Shown here piece by piece: positions 1 to 6,166 of a stretch of DNA of 8,533 nucleotides (positions are counted from its first letter, which is position 1; each line of letters starts with the position of its first letter). The notes below the pieces were generated by a model. That model saw nothing but the letters and a program-made list of their open reading frames with translations. It was not told the DNA's origin and made no database searches. This DNA comes from DATAAM01 sp036260075 (GTDB lineage Bacteria > Actinomycetota > Acidimicrobiia > Acidimicrobiales > JAHWLA01). The DNA lies in the NCBI GenBank assembly GCA_036260075.1, contig DATAAM010000248.1, positions 1 to 8,533 of the forward strand, in the 5' to 3' direction. The translations under genes were made by a program, and so were the position numbers.

Positions 1-834
1 GTAGCCGGTGAGCCGGGCCACCATGCGGCTGGTCCGGGCCAGCTCCTCGGTGCGCACGCCGACCTCCACGCCGGGGAACTGGTCGGGGCGGATCTTTATC
101 GCCATCACGACCTCTTCGAGGGCGGCATTGCCGGCCCGTTCTCCGATCCCGTTGACGCACACCTCCACCTGCCGGGCGCCCGCCTGGACGCCAGCCAGCG
201 AGTTGGCCGTGGCCAGGCCGAGGTCGTTGTGGCAGTGGGTCGACGTGATGTAGTCGCCCTTCACCTCGCGGCGGATGTACTGGATGAGGGCGCCGAAGTC
301 CCACGGGATGCCGTAGCCGACGGTGTCGGGGATGTTGAGCGTGGTGGCGCCCGCGTCGACCGCGGCCTGGAGCACCTCCAGCATGAAGTCGAGCGGCGTG
401 CGGGTGGCGTCCTGGGGGCTGAACTCGACGTCGTCGGTGTGCTCACGGGCGCGGGCCACCCCGGCGCGGGTCTGCTCGAGCACCTGGGCCTGCGTCATCT
501 TCAGCATGTGCTCCATGTGCTGCGGGCTGGTGGAGATGAAGACGTGGATGCGCCCGCGGTCCGCGTCCGCGAGCGCCTCCCAGCAGCGGTCGACGTCGGC
601 GATGTGCGTGCGCGACAACCCGGCGATGACCGGGCCGTGCACCGTGCGGGCGATCGCCTGCACGGCGTCGAAGTCGCCCTGGCTGGCCACGGGGAAGCCC
701 GCTTCGATGTAGTCGACCCCGAGGCGCGCCAACTGCTCGGCGATCTCCAGTAACTCGGCGGGGTCGAGCGAGATCCCGGGGGACTGCTCGCCGTCTCGCA
801 GCGTCGTGTCGAAGATGATCAACCGGTCGGCCAT
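1..834 (-). CDS. leuA: 2-isopropylmalate synthase, N-terminal part (cut by window edge)
   Basis: Catalyses condensation of acetyl-CoA with 2-oxoisovalerate to 2-isopropylmalate, the committed step of leucine synthesis in the cytoplasm. The 278 visible codons cover the catalytic TIM barrel. Seen: DTTLRDGEQSPG near residues 9-20 (Arg13 and metal ligand Asp14), STHCHNDLG with His200 and His202 as metal ligands, and NGIGERAGNA at 228-237 with Asn236 as the fourth ligand. The order and spacing match LeuA, which makes homocitrate or citramalate synthase less likely. The C-terminal regulatory domain lies beyond the left edge. I chose the ATG at 834 because GAAGGA lies 6 nt upstream; an in-frame ATG at 852 has no ribosome site and sits just after the attenuator T-tract. 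Expression is probably controlled by the leader at 866-1003. Confidence 0.95.
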   Translation of the reverse strand, partial: MADRLIIFDTTLRDGEQSPGISLDPAELLEIAEQLARLGVDYIEAGFPVASQGDFDAVQAIARTVHGPVIAGLSRTHIADVDRCWEALADADRGRIHVFISTSPQHMEHMLKMTQAQVLEQTRAGVARAREHTDDVEFSPQDATRTPLDFMLEVLQAAVDAGATTLNIPDTVGYGIPWDFGALIQYIRREVKGDYITSTHCHNDLGLATANSLAGVQAGARQVEVCVNGIGERAGNAALEEVVMAIKIRPDQFPGVEVGVRTEELARTSRMVARLTGY

Positions 835-840
835 CGGAGT

Positions 841-846
841 TCCTTC
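841..846 (-). promoter_or_regulatory. Ribosome binding site of leuA
   Basis: GAAGGA on the minus strand, 6 nt upstream of the ATG at 834. It decides between the ATG at 834 and the in-frame ATG at 852, and lies downstream of the attenuator terminator, so leuA can be translated independently of the leader peptide on read-through transcripts. Confidence 0.7.
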
Positions 847-865
847 GGTCATCGGGTCGGGAAAC

Positions 866-895
866 AAAAAACCTCCTGGCCGGAGGCGCAGGAGG
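866..895 (-). terminator. Intrinsic terminator in the leuA leader (attenuator)
   Basis: Read on the minus strand, CCTCCTG and CAGGAGG form a perfect 7-bp stem. GCC/GGC then extends it around a TCC loop, with one unpaired C. Six T follow directly (866-871). It lies between the leader peptide and leuA, where a terminator only makes sense as a conditional attenuator. The competing antiterminator structure could not be identified with confidence. Confidence 0.8.
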
Positions 896-899
896 CGGA

Positions 900-925
900 G
901 GCGAGTTCCCGGACGGGAGCTCGCC
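900..925 (-). promoter_or_regulatory. Leader RNA hairpin next to the leader stop codon
   Basis: GGCGAG pairs with CTCGCC (6 bp). After one A/C mismatch, TCCC pairs with GGGA around a 4-nt loop. The 5' arm begins one base after the TAG of the leader peptide, so a ribosome at the stop codon would cover and open this stem, while one stalled on the Leu codons may leave it free. It probably takes part in attenuation. A conserved pseudoknot (LEU element) is known upstream of leuA in many Actinobacteria; I could not show that this is the same element. Confidence 0.55.
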
Positions 926-926
926 G

Positions 927-965
927 CTACGTAAGGAGGAGGACGGTGGTGGTCGTCTGCCGCAT
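927..965 (-). CDS. leu leader peptide, MRQTTTTVLLLT
   Basis: A 12-residue reading frame followed by TAG, 92 nt upstream of the leuA start. It carries Val followed by three consecutive Leu codons (CTC CTC CTT) just before its end, preceded by four Thr. Its 3' end is followed by a hairpin (900-925) and an intrinsic terminator (866-895). That is the layout of classical leader-peptide attenuation: shortage of charged Leu-tRNA stalls the ribosome at the Leu run and changes folding downstream. No ribosome site precedes the ATG, but a promoter-like pair places the transcript start within about 3 nt of it, so the peptide may be translated leaderless. A longer version from GTG at 992 is possible but would start upstream of the predicted transcript start. 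Confidence 0.75.
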   Translation of the reverse strand: MRQTTTTVLLLT

Positions 966-974
966 GTCCGAGAC

Positions 975-1003
975 ATCGTCGCAGGACGGCACCGACTCGT
1001 CAA
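975..1003 (-). promoter_or_regulatory. Likely promoter of the leuA leader transcript
   Basis: On the minus strand TTGACG (998-1003) resembles a -35 box, and GACGAT (975-980) follows after 17 nt as a modest -10 box. The expected start at about 966-968 lies 1-3 nt before the leader ATG. The -35 match is good (5 of 6), the -10 weak (3 of 6). An ATGTC/GACAT inverted repeat also spans the start region. Confidence 0.5.
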
Positions 1004-1005
1004 GG

Positions 1006-1011
1006 TAGGTT
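1006..1011 (+). promoter_or_regulatory. Likely -10 box of the 1020 gene (leaderless)
   Basis: TAGGTT fits the TANNNT pattern and ends 8 nt before the ATG at 1020, so the transcript would begin at or within 1-2 nt of the start codon. There is no convincing ribosome site, which agrees with a leaderless mRNA. No good -35 box is seen. It almost abuts the -35 box of the divergent leuA leader promoter. Confidence 0.4.
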
Positions 1012-1019
1012 GGGGGCCC

Positions 1020-1529
1020 ATGGTCCGGCGGTCGTTCCGAATCGGGTTGCGCCTGGGGTTGCTCACCGGCGTCGTGGCCGCAGTGGTGAAGACGGTGCAG
1101 GCCCGGCGCGACAGCCGCGGCCGCGAGGAGGAGGCACCGCCCGCCTGGCCGCCGACGGCCGAGCCCACGCAGGAGGCGGCTCCCACGCCCGACCACCCCC
1201 AGTCGACGCTGTCCGCCGAGCCCGAGGTGCCGTCGCTCCAGACCGAGGACGCCACGCCCGCCCCGGTCCGCAAGTCGGCCGCCAAGAAGGCGACCACCAA
1301 GAAGGCACCGGCCACCAAGAAGGCGGCGGGCAGGAAGGCGGCCGCGCCCGCCGCGTGGGTGGAGCCCACAGGCTCGGTGTGCCCGCCATCGCACCCGGTG
1401 AAGGCCAAGCTGTCGAGCAAGCTCTTCCACCTGCCCGGCATGTTCGCCTACGCCCGCACGGTGCCCGACCGCTGCTACCGCAGCGAGGCCGACGCCGAGG
1501 CCGACGGCCTCACCCGCGCCAAGCGCTAG
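1020..1529 (+). CDS. Membrane-anchored Lys/Ala-rich protein with sunset-like C-terminal module
   Basis: Function unknown. The 169 residues fall into four parts. A basic N-terminus leads into one hydrophobic segment (about 9-26), likely a membrane anchor with the rest in the cytoplasm by the positive-inside rule on residues 1-11, though flanking Arg on both sides makes this uncertain. A Pro/Glu-rich linker follows (35-83), then a Lys/Ala-rich tract (84-109) with repeats such as KKATTKKAPATKK, like histone-H1 tails. The compact C-terminal module (118-169) contains CPPSHPVKAK, SSKLFHLPG and AxxDGLxRAKR. From memory, the module resembles the small 'sunset' domain found at the ends of some nucleases and other actinobacterial proteins. 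Cys121, His125, His137 and Cys152 could form a metal site or the two Cys a disulfide, which is inference. It is divergent from leuA and convergent with serA, so it is a one-gene unit. Confidence 0.8.
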   Translation: MVRRSFRIGLRLGLLTGVVAAVVKTVQARRDSRGREEEAPPAWPPTAEPTQEAAPTPDHPQSTLSAEPEVPSLQTEDATPAPVRKSAAKKATTKKAPATKKAAGRKAAAPAAWVEPTGSVCPPSHPVKAKLSSKLFHLPGMFAYARTVPDRCYRSEADAEADGLTRAKR

Positions 1530-1540
1530 CGGCACCCCGC

Positions 1541-1588
1541 GTTCTCTTCCCCGAGGGCGCACCGGAGTGCGCCGACGGGGAAGAGAAC
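1541..1588. terminator. Bidirectional 48-nt hairpin between convergent genes
   Basis: A 13-bp perfect stem (1541-1553 with 1576-1588), an AG/GA internal pair, a second 7-bp perfect stem (GGCGCAC with GTGCGCC) and a 4-nt loop. It lies between the stop of the 1020 gene (1529) and the stop of serA (1596), so it can serve both strands. Neither side has a T-tract, so this is a GC-hairpin terminator without U-tail or an mRNA 3'-end stabiliser. Confidence 0.7.
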
Positions 1589-1595
1589 GGATGGA

Positions 1596-3170
1596 TCAGG
1601 GCTCGTCGACGCAGTGCACGTCGAGGATGCCGGGGCCGGAGGCGAGCCGCTCGGCGGCGTCCGGCGGCAACGGCTGGTCGAGGGCGAGCACCATCAGCGC
1701 GGTGGCCCCGGCGCGGGCCCGGCCCAGCGCCATGTCGGCGATGTTCACCCCTGCCTCGCCCAGCACGGTGCCCACGTAGCCCACCACGCCGGGCCGGTCG
1801 TCGTTGCGCACCAAAAGCATGCGCCGCGAGAACGGCACGTCGAGCTCGTGGTCGTCGACCATCACGAGGCGGGGCTCACCCCGCGCCCCCGACAGCGTGC
1901 CCGCTGCCGCGTGCTCGCCGCCCCGCAGCGTCACCAGGTTGACGTAGTCGTGCGACGTGGAGCTGCTGACCTCCCGCACCTCGAGCCCCTGCTCCTCCGC
2001 CAACTGCGGCGCGTTGACGTACGACACCTGCTCGGTGCTGCCGCCCGCGGCGAACAGGCCCTTGAGGACCGAGAGCGAGAGGATGCGGGTGTCGTAGTCG
2101 GCGATGGCGCCTTGGTAGGCGATCTCGAGCACCGACGGGATGCCCTCGTTGACGGCGGCGTACATGCGGCCCAGGCGCTCGGCCAGCGGGAGGAACGGCC
2201 GCACCGTCTCCGATGCCTCGCCCGCATTGACGTTCACGGCAAAGGGAACGAAGTCGCCGGCCAGCGCCAGGATCACCTGCTCGGCGATCGTCACGCCCGC
2301 CTTGTCCTGGGCCTCGGCGGTGCTGGCGCCCAGGTGCGGCGTCACCACGACGGCGTCGAGCTCGAACAGCGGCGACGACGTGGTCGGCTCGGTGGCGAAC
2401 ACGTCGAGCGCGGCACCCGCAACCCGCCCCTCGCGGATCGCCTCGGCCAGCGCCTCCTCGTCGACGATGCCACCTCGGGCCACGTTGACGATGCGGATGC
2501 CCGGCTTGGCCTTGGCCAGCAGCTCCTTGCCGACCAACCCCATCGTGTCGGGCGTCTTCGCCACGTGCAGGGTTACGAAGTCGGCCCGCGCCACCAGCTC
2601 CTCCGGCGACCCCACCAGCTCGATGCCCAGCTGCCGGGCCCGCTCCGGCGACACGAACGGGTCGTAGGCGACCAGCCGCATCCCGAAGGCGAGCGCCCGT
2701 TGCGCCACCAGCGCGCCGATGCGGCCGAGGCCGATCACGCCCAGCGTCTTGCCGTGCAGCTCGACGCCCTCCCACTTCGATCGCTCCCACTTGCCCGCCT
2801 TGAGCGCGGCGTGGGCCTGCGGCACGTTGCGGGCCTGCGCCAGCAGCATCGCCATGGTGTGCTCGGCGGCCGAGAGAATGTTCGACTGCGGGGCATTGAC
2901 GACCATCACCCCGCGGCGGGTGGCCTCCTGCACGTCGACGTTGTCGAGCCCGATGCCCGCCCGCCCCACGACCACCAGGTCGGTGCCCGCCGCGAGCACC
3001 TCGGCCGTCACCTGCGTGGCCGACCGGATGACCAGCGCAGCGGCGCCCCGCACCGCCTCCACCAACTGCTCGGTGGTGAGGTCGAGGCGGACGTCGACGT
3101 CGTGGCCCGCCTCCCGCAGCGCGGCAAGGCCGCGCTCGGCGAGCTTCTCGGCGACCAGGACGCGGGCCAT
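1596..3170 (-). CDS. serA: D-3-phosphoglycerate dehydrogenase, long form with ACT domain
   Basis: Oxidises 3-phosphoglycerate to 3-phosphohydroxypyruvate with NAD+, the first step of serine synthesis, in the cytoplasm. The 524 residues match the long actinobacterial form. Residues 1-100 and about 285-310 form the substrate-binding domain. The NAD domain (about 100-285) has GLGRIG (GxGxxG, Gly147/149/152) and Asp170 at the end of the next strand. The catalytic triad is Arg232 (NVARGG), Glu261 and His279 (PHLGAS). An intervening allosteric-substrate-binding domain (about 315-450) precedes the ACT domain (about 452-524), where RPGVVGYVGTVLGEAGVNI is the typical serine-binding turn; feedback inhibition by serine is expected. 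The start is supported by GAGG 8 nt upstream. It lies 33 nt after the DUF3105 gene and is probably the last gene of that operon. Confidence 0.97.
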   Translation of the reverse strand: MARVLVAEKLAERGLAALREAGHDVDVRLDLTTEQLVEAVRGAAALVIRSATQVTAEVLAAGTDLVVVGRAGIGLDNVDVQEATRRGVMVVNAPQSNILSAAEHTMAMLLAQARNVPQAHAALKAGKWERSKWEGVELHGKTLGVIGLGRIGALVAQRALAFGMRLVAYDPFVSPERARQLGIELVGSPEELVARADFVTLHVAKTPDTMGLVGKELLAKAKPGIRIVNVARGGIVDEEALAEAIREGRVAGAALDVFATEPTTSSPLFELDAVVVTPHLGASTAEAQDKAGVTIAEQVILALAGDFVPFAVNVNAGEASETVRPFLPLAERLGRMYAAVNEGIPSVLEIAYQGAIADYDTRILSLSVLKGLFAAGGSTEQVSYVNAPQLAEEQGLEVREVSSSTSHDYVNLVTLRGGEHAAAGTLSGARGEPRLVMVDDHELDVPFSRRMLLVRNDDRPGVVGYVGTVLGEAGVNIADMALGRARAGATALMVLALDQPLPPDAAERLASGPGILDVHCVDEP

Positions 3171-3203
3171 GCGCCCATCCTCGCGAACCCGGCGGCGGCC
3201 TAC

Positions 3204-3728
3204 CTAATGGGGGACCTTCTCGGGCGCCTTGTTGCGTCGCTCCTCCACGAACTCCGACAGCGCCGCCACGTCGGGCTCCTCGCACAGCAGGCGATGGCCC
3301 CAGGCGGTGGCCGCCACCGGCACCGACAGCGACGGCCGTTCGACGACGAGCACGTCGCGGGCGTGCTCGTCGCGCACCTGGCGAGCGGCCTCGCCGCCTT
3401 CCGCCGAGCGGTACCAGAGGATGACGTAGCCGTGCTCCAGCGAGTGGACGAGCACGCCGTCGGGCGGCACCTCGGCGCCTTCGTACACGCCCGCGGGCGC
3501 GGAAGGGCTCAGGTGGTCGCCGCCGCTCGGCGGGTCGACGGTATAGCGAGGCGGGTTGCCGAGCGGCCCCCGGTACGAGGGGTGGTCGGCGTGCACCACG
3601 CCCGCCCCTTCGGTGCTGTACACGTCCATCTCGGTATCGGCCGTGCACACGGCGCTCGTGCGGCCGTCGTCGCCCCCGCCGTTGCAGGCGGACGCGAACA
3701 CCAGGAGAGCGGCGGCGAGGCGACGCAT
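3204..3728 (-). CDS. DUF3105 family putative lipoprotein
   Basis: Function unknown. 174 residues: MRR, a hydrophobic stretch (4-12), then a lipobox-like FASAC with Cys15 as the possible lipidation site, and a Gly/Asp linker. The -3 residue is Ala, not the usual Leu, so lipidation is likely but not certain; export is well supported. The mature part carries the family hallmark: PPSGGDHLSPSAPAGVY (about 66-82) and VHSLEHGYVILWY (94-106) with His95, Glu98 and His99, which could bind a metal. Cys28 and Cys149 might form a disulfide outside the cytoplasm. The start overlaps the stop of the upstream aminotransferase as TGATG, so the two are translationally coupled; serA follows 33 nt downstream. No role in serine synthesis is apparent from the protein. 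Confidence 0.88.
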   Translation of the reverse strand: MRRLAAALLVFASACNGGGDDGRTSAVCTADTEMDVYSTEGAGVVHADHPSYRGPLGNPPRYTVDPPSGGDHLSPSAPAGVYEGAEVPPDGVLVHSLEHGYVILWYRSAEGGEAARQVRDEHARDVLVVERPSLSVPVAATAWGHRLLCEEPDVAALSEFVEERRNKAPEKVPH

Positions 3729-4921
3729 CAGCCCGCCAGCAGCTTGCCGATGCGCGTCACGCCCTCCACCAAGTCGTCGTCGCCCAGCGCATAGGAGAGC
3801 CGGGCGTACCCAGGCGCCCCGAACGCCTCGCCCGGCACGATCGCCACCCGCGCCTCGTCGAGCACGACCTCGGCGAACTCCAGCGTGGTGTCGGGGCGGC
3901 GGCCCGCGACGTCGCGACCGAGCACCGCCTTGAACGACGGGAAGGCGTAGAAGGCGCCCTCCGGCTCCACGCACGTGACGCCGGGGATGTCGTTCAGCAT
4001 CGAGTGGATGGTCTGCCTGCGGCGGTCGTACACCGCCCGCATCTCCGCCACTGCGGCGAGGTCGCCCGACACCGCCGCCAGGGCCGCGTACTGCGACACG
4101 TTGCCCACGTTGGAGGTGGCGTGCGACTGGAGGTTGGTCGCCGCCTTCACCACGTCGGCAGGGCCGATGAGCCACCCCACCCGCCAGCCCGTCATCGCGT
4201 ACGTCTTGGCCACGCCGTTGACCACCACGCAGCGATCGGCGAGCTCGGGCACGAGCACCGGCATGGAGTGGTGGGTGGCAGCGCCGTACACGAGGTGCTC
4301 GTAGATCTCGTCGGTGAGCACCCACAGCCCGTGCTCGACGGCCCAACGCCCGACCGCCTCCACCTGGTCGCGCGGGTAGACGGCGCCGGTGGGATTGGAC
4401 GGCGAGACGAACAGCAGGACCTTCGTGCGCGGGGTGCGGGCCGCTTCGAGCTGGTCGACCGTGGCACGGAAGCCGGTGGACTCGTCGGTGTCGACGTAGA
4501 CGGGCACGCCGCCGGCCAACGCGATCGCCTCCGGGTAGGTGGTCCAGTACGGCGCGGGCACGATCACCTCGTCGCCGGGGTCGAGCAGCGTGGCGAACGC
4601 GTTGTAGATGGCCTGCTTGCCGCCGTTGGTGACGAGCACCTGGGCCGCCTCCACCTCCAGCCCCGAGTCACGCGCCGTCTTCGCCGCGATCGCGGCCCGC
4701 AGCTCCGGGAGGCCGGACGTGGGCGTGTACTTGTGGGCCTTGGGGTCGCGGCACGCGGCCGCCGCCGCCTCCACGATGTGCTCGGGCGTGGGGAAATCGG
4801 GCTCGCCCGCACCGAAGCCCACCACGTTCTCGCCCGCCGCCTTGAGCGCCTTCGCCTTGGCGTCGATGGCCAGGGTGGCCGACTCGGCGACGGCCCCAAT
4901 CCGTGTGGAGATCCGACCCAT
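3728..4921 (-). CDS. aspC: Class I pyridoxal-phosphate aminotransferase, aspartate aminotransferase type
   Basis: Most likely transfers the amino group between aspartate and 2-oxoglutarate in the cytoplasm; a role with prephenate or another keto acid is not excluded. The 397 residues are the usual length of the subgroup Ib (thermophile-like) enzymes. Seen: GFGAGEPDFPTP (35-46) near the N-terminus, Trp126 stacking on the cofactor ring, SNPTG with Asn176, TDEIYE with Asp204, the cofactor lysine Lys239 in NGVAKTYAMTGWRVGW, and Arg374 (YARLSYA) binding the substrate carboxylate. I chose the ATG at 4921; an in-frame ATG at 4930 adds three residues (MAG). Neither has a clear ribosome site. It is first in a run with the lipoprotein and serA. 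Its start codon overlaps that of the divergent serC. Confidence 0.9.
   Translation of the reverse strand: MGRISTRIGAVAESATLAIDAKAKALKAAGENVVGFGAGEPDFPTPEHIVEAAAAACRDPKAHKYTPTSGLPELRAAIAAKTARDSGLEVEAAQVLVTNGGKQAIYNAFATLLDPGDEVIVPAPYWTTYPEAIALAGGVPVYVDTDESTGFRATVDQLEAARTPRTKVLLFVSPSNPTGAVYPRDQVEAVGRWAVEHGLWVLTDEIYEHLVYGAATHHSMPVLVPELADRCVVVNGVAKTYAMTGWRVGWLIGPADVVKAATNLQSHATSNVGNVSQYAALAAVSGDLAAVAEMRAVYDRRRQTIHSMLNDIPGVTCVEPEGAFYAFPSFKAVLGRDVAGRRPDTTLEFAEVVLDEARVAIVPGEAFGAPGYARLSYALGDDDLVEGVTRIGKLLAG
4907..4910 (+). promoter_or_regulatory. Ribosome binding site of serC
   Basis: GGAG lies 9 nt before the ATG at 4920. It favours this start over the in-frame ATG at 4929. The site lies inside the first codons of the divergent aminotransferase gene. 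Confidence 0.55.
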
Positions 4922-6071
4922 GCCTGCCATGCTGTCACACGTGCCCGAGACCGCTGTTCCCGACATCCGCATCCCCGCCGACATGCTGCCCGCCGACGGT
5001 CGCTTCGGGCCCGGGCCGTCGAAGGTGCGTCCCGCCGCCGTCGAGGCGCTGGCCGTCGCCGCCCCCACGTACCTGGGCACGAGCCACCGCCAGGCGGGGG
5101 TGAGGTCGGTGGTGGGCCGCGTGCGCGCCGGGCTGGCCCGGCTCTTCTCGCTGCCCGACGGCTACGAGGTCGTTCTCGGCAACGGCGGCACCACCGCCTT
5201 CTGGGACGCGGCTGCCTCCTGCTTGATCCGCCGGCGCAGCCGCCACTTCTCCTTCGGCGAGTTCTCCTCGAAGTTCGCGGCCGTGGTGGCGGCCTCGCCC
5301 TTCCTCGACGACCCCGACGTGGTGACGTCACCCCCGGGCACCCATCCCGAGATCGAGCCGGTCGACGGCGTCGACCTCTACGCGCTCACCCACAACGAGA
5401 CCTCCACCGGCGTGGCCATGGACGTGCGGCGGCCCTCGGCCGACGCGTTCACGGCCGTCGACGCCACCTCGGCGGCGGGGGGCATGCGCGTCGATCCCTC
5501 GCAGTTCGACGTCTACTACTTCGCTCCGCAGAAGTGCTTCGCCGCCGACGGCGGGCTGTGGCTCGCGCTGTGCTCGCCCGACGCCGTCGCGCGGATCGAG
5601 CAAGGCCCGGCCGACGGGCGCTGGGTGCCGCAGTCGCTCGACCTGCGCATCGCGCTCGAGAACGCGCGCCTCGACCAGACCTACAACACGCCCACGCTGG
5701 CCACGCTCTTCCTCCTCGCCGACCAAGTCGAGTGGATGCTGGAGAACGGGGGCCTCGAGTGGACCGCCTCGCGGTGCGAGCGCTCGGCCCAGCTCCTCTA
5801 CGGCTGGGCCGAGGCGTCGTCGTACGCGCAGCCGTTCGTGGCCAAGCCCGACGACCGCAGCCCGGTGGTGGGCACGATCGACTTCGACCAGTCGGTCGAT
5901 GCGGCATCGGTGAGCAAGGTCCTGCGGGCCAATGGGATCGTCGACACCGAGTCGTACCGCAAGCTCGGCCGCAACCAGGTTCGTATCGCCCTGTTCCCGG
6001 CCATCGAGCCCGACGACATCGCCGCCCTCACCGGCTGCATCGACTACGTGGCGGAGGCGCTCGCCTCCTGA
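4920..6071 (+). CDS. serC: Phosphoserine aminotransferase, actinobacterial type
   Basis: Converts 3-phosphohydroxypyruvate and glutamate to O-phosphoserine and 2-oxoglutarate using pyridoxal phosphate; it uses the product of the SerA encoded nearby. From the ATG at 4920 it has 383 residues, close to the mycobacterial enzyme. Landmarks: DGRFGPGPSKVR (26-37), GTSHRQAGVRSVVGRVR (53-69), LGNGGTTAFWDAA (86-98), HNETSTGVAM (158-167), DATSAAGG (181-188), the cofactor lysine Lys205 in YYFAPQK, QTYNTPTLATL (253-263) and YRKLGRNQVRIALFPAIEPDD near the C-terminus. These match Mycobacterium SerC nearly block by block, which separates it from the E. coli-type family. The start at 4929 would drop three residues. 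It is divergent from the aminotransferase, and no terminator stronger than a 4-bp stem at 6093-6105 follows it. Confidence 0.96.
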   Translation: MPAMLSHVPETAVPDIRIPADMLPADGRFGPGPSKVRPAAVEALAVAAPTYLGTSHRQAGVRSVVGRVRAGLARLFSLPDGYEVVLGNGGTTAFWDAAASCLIRRRSRHFSFGEFSSKFAAVVAASPFLDDPDVVTSPPGTHPEIEPVDGVDLYALTHNETSTGVAMDVRRPSADAFTAVDATSAAGGMRVDPSQFDVYYFAPQKCFAADGGLWLALCSPDAVARIEQGPADGRWVPQSLDLRIALENARLDQTYNTPTLATLFLLADQVEWMLENGGLEWTASRCERSAQLLYGWAEASSYAQPFVAKPDDRSPVVGTIDFDQSVDAASVSKVLRANGIVDTESYRKLGRNQVRIALFPAIEPDDIAALTGCIDYVAEALAS

Positions 6072-6141
6072 CCCGCGTTTTGGCGTCGCGGTGGGCGTCG
6101 AGCCCGGCACACCCTGACATCGCCGTCGACTGCCATCTTGA

Positions 6142-6166
6142 TGGTATCGTAATGGCATGCGTACCA
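6142..6166 (+). promoter_or_regulatory. Promoter and possible operator of the vapBC pair
   Basis: TATCGT (6145-6150) is a TANNNT -10 box ending 6 nt before the ATG at 6157, the spacing of a leaderless transcript. The same stretch holds an imperfect inverted repeat (TGGTA at 6142-6146 and TACCA at 6162-6166) and a near direct repeat (ATGGTATCGTA, ATGGCATGCGTA). These could be the sites where the AbrB-fold antitoxin, alone or with the toxin, represses its own gene. No convincing -35 box is seen. Confidence 0.5.

Noticed and set aside
835..852. Alternative leuA start at the ATG at 852
   Set aside because: In frame, but without ribosome site and 13 nt after the terminator T-tract; the ATG at 834 has GAAGGA at good spacing.
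866..965. Antiterminator formed by the CCTCC of the Leu codons with the GGAGG arm of the terminator
   Set aside because: The ribosome stalled by leucine shortage would cover these codons and so favour termination, the wrong direction for a biosynthetic gene.
443..1441. A long minus-strand frame across the leuA leader and the 1020 gene
   Set aside because: Out of frame with leuA and opposite the better-supported 1020 gene; the composition is Arg/Pro-rich shadow sequence.
1614..3794. A 726-residue open frame on the plus strand opposite serA and the DUF3105 gene
   Set aside because: Shadow of high GC on the reverse strand of two well-recognised genes; the product is rich in Arg, His and Gly without any family motif.
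6093..6105. GGGC/GCCC hairpin as a serC terminator
   Set aside because: Only 4 bp, with no T-tract; too weak to call.
6155..6160. GCATGC palindrome at the vapB start as an operator
   Set aside because: Six bases only, expected by chance; the longer repeats around it are the better candidates.
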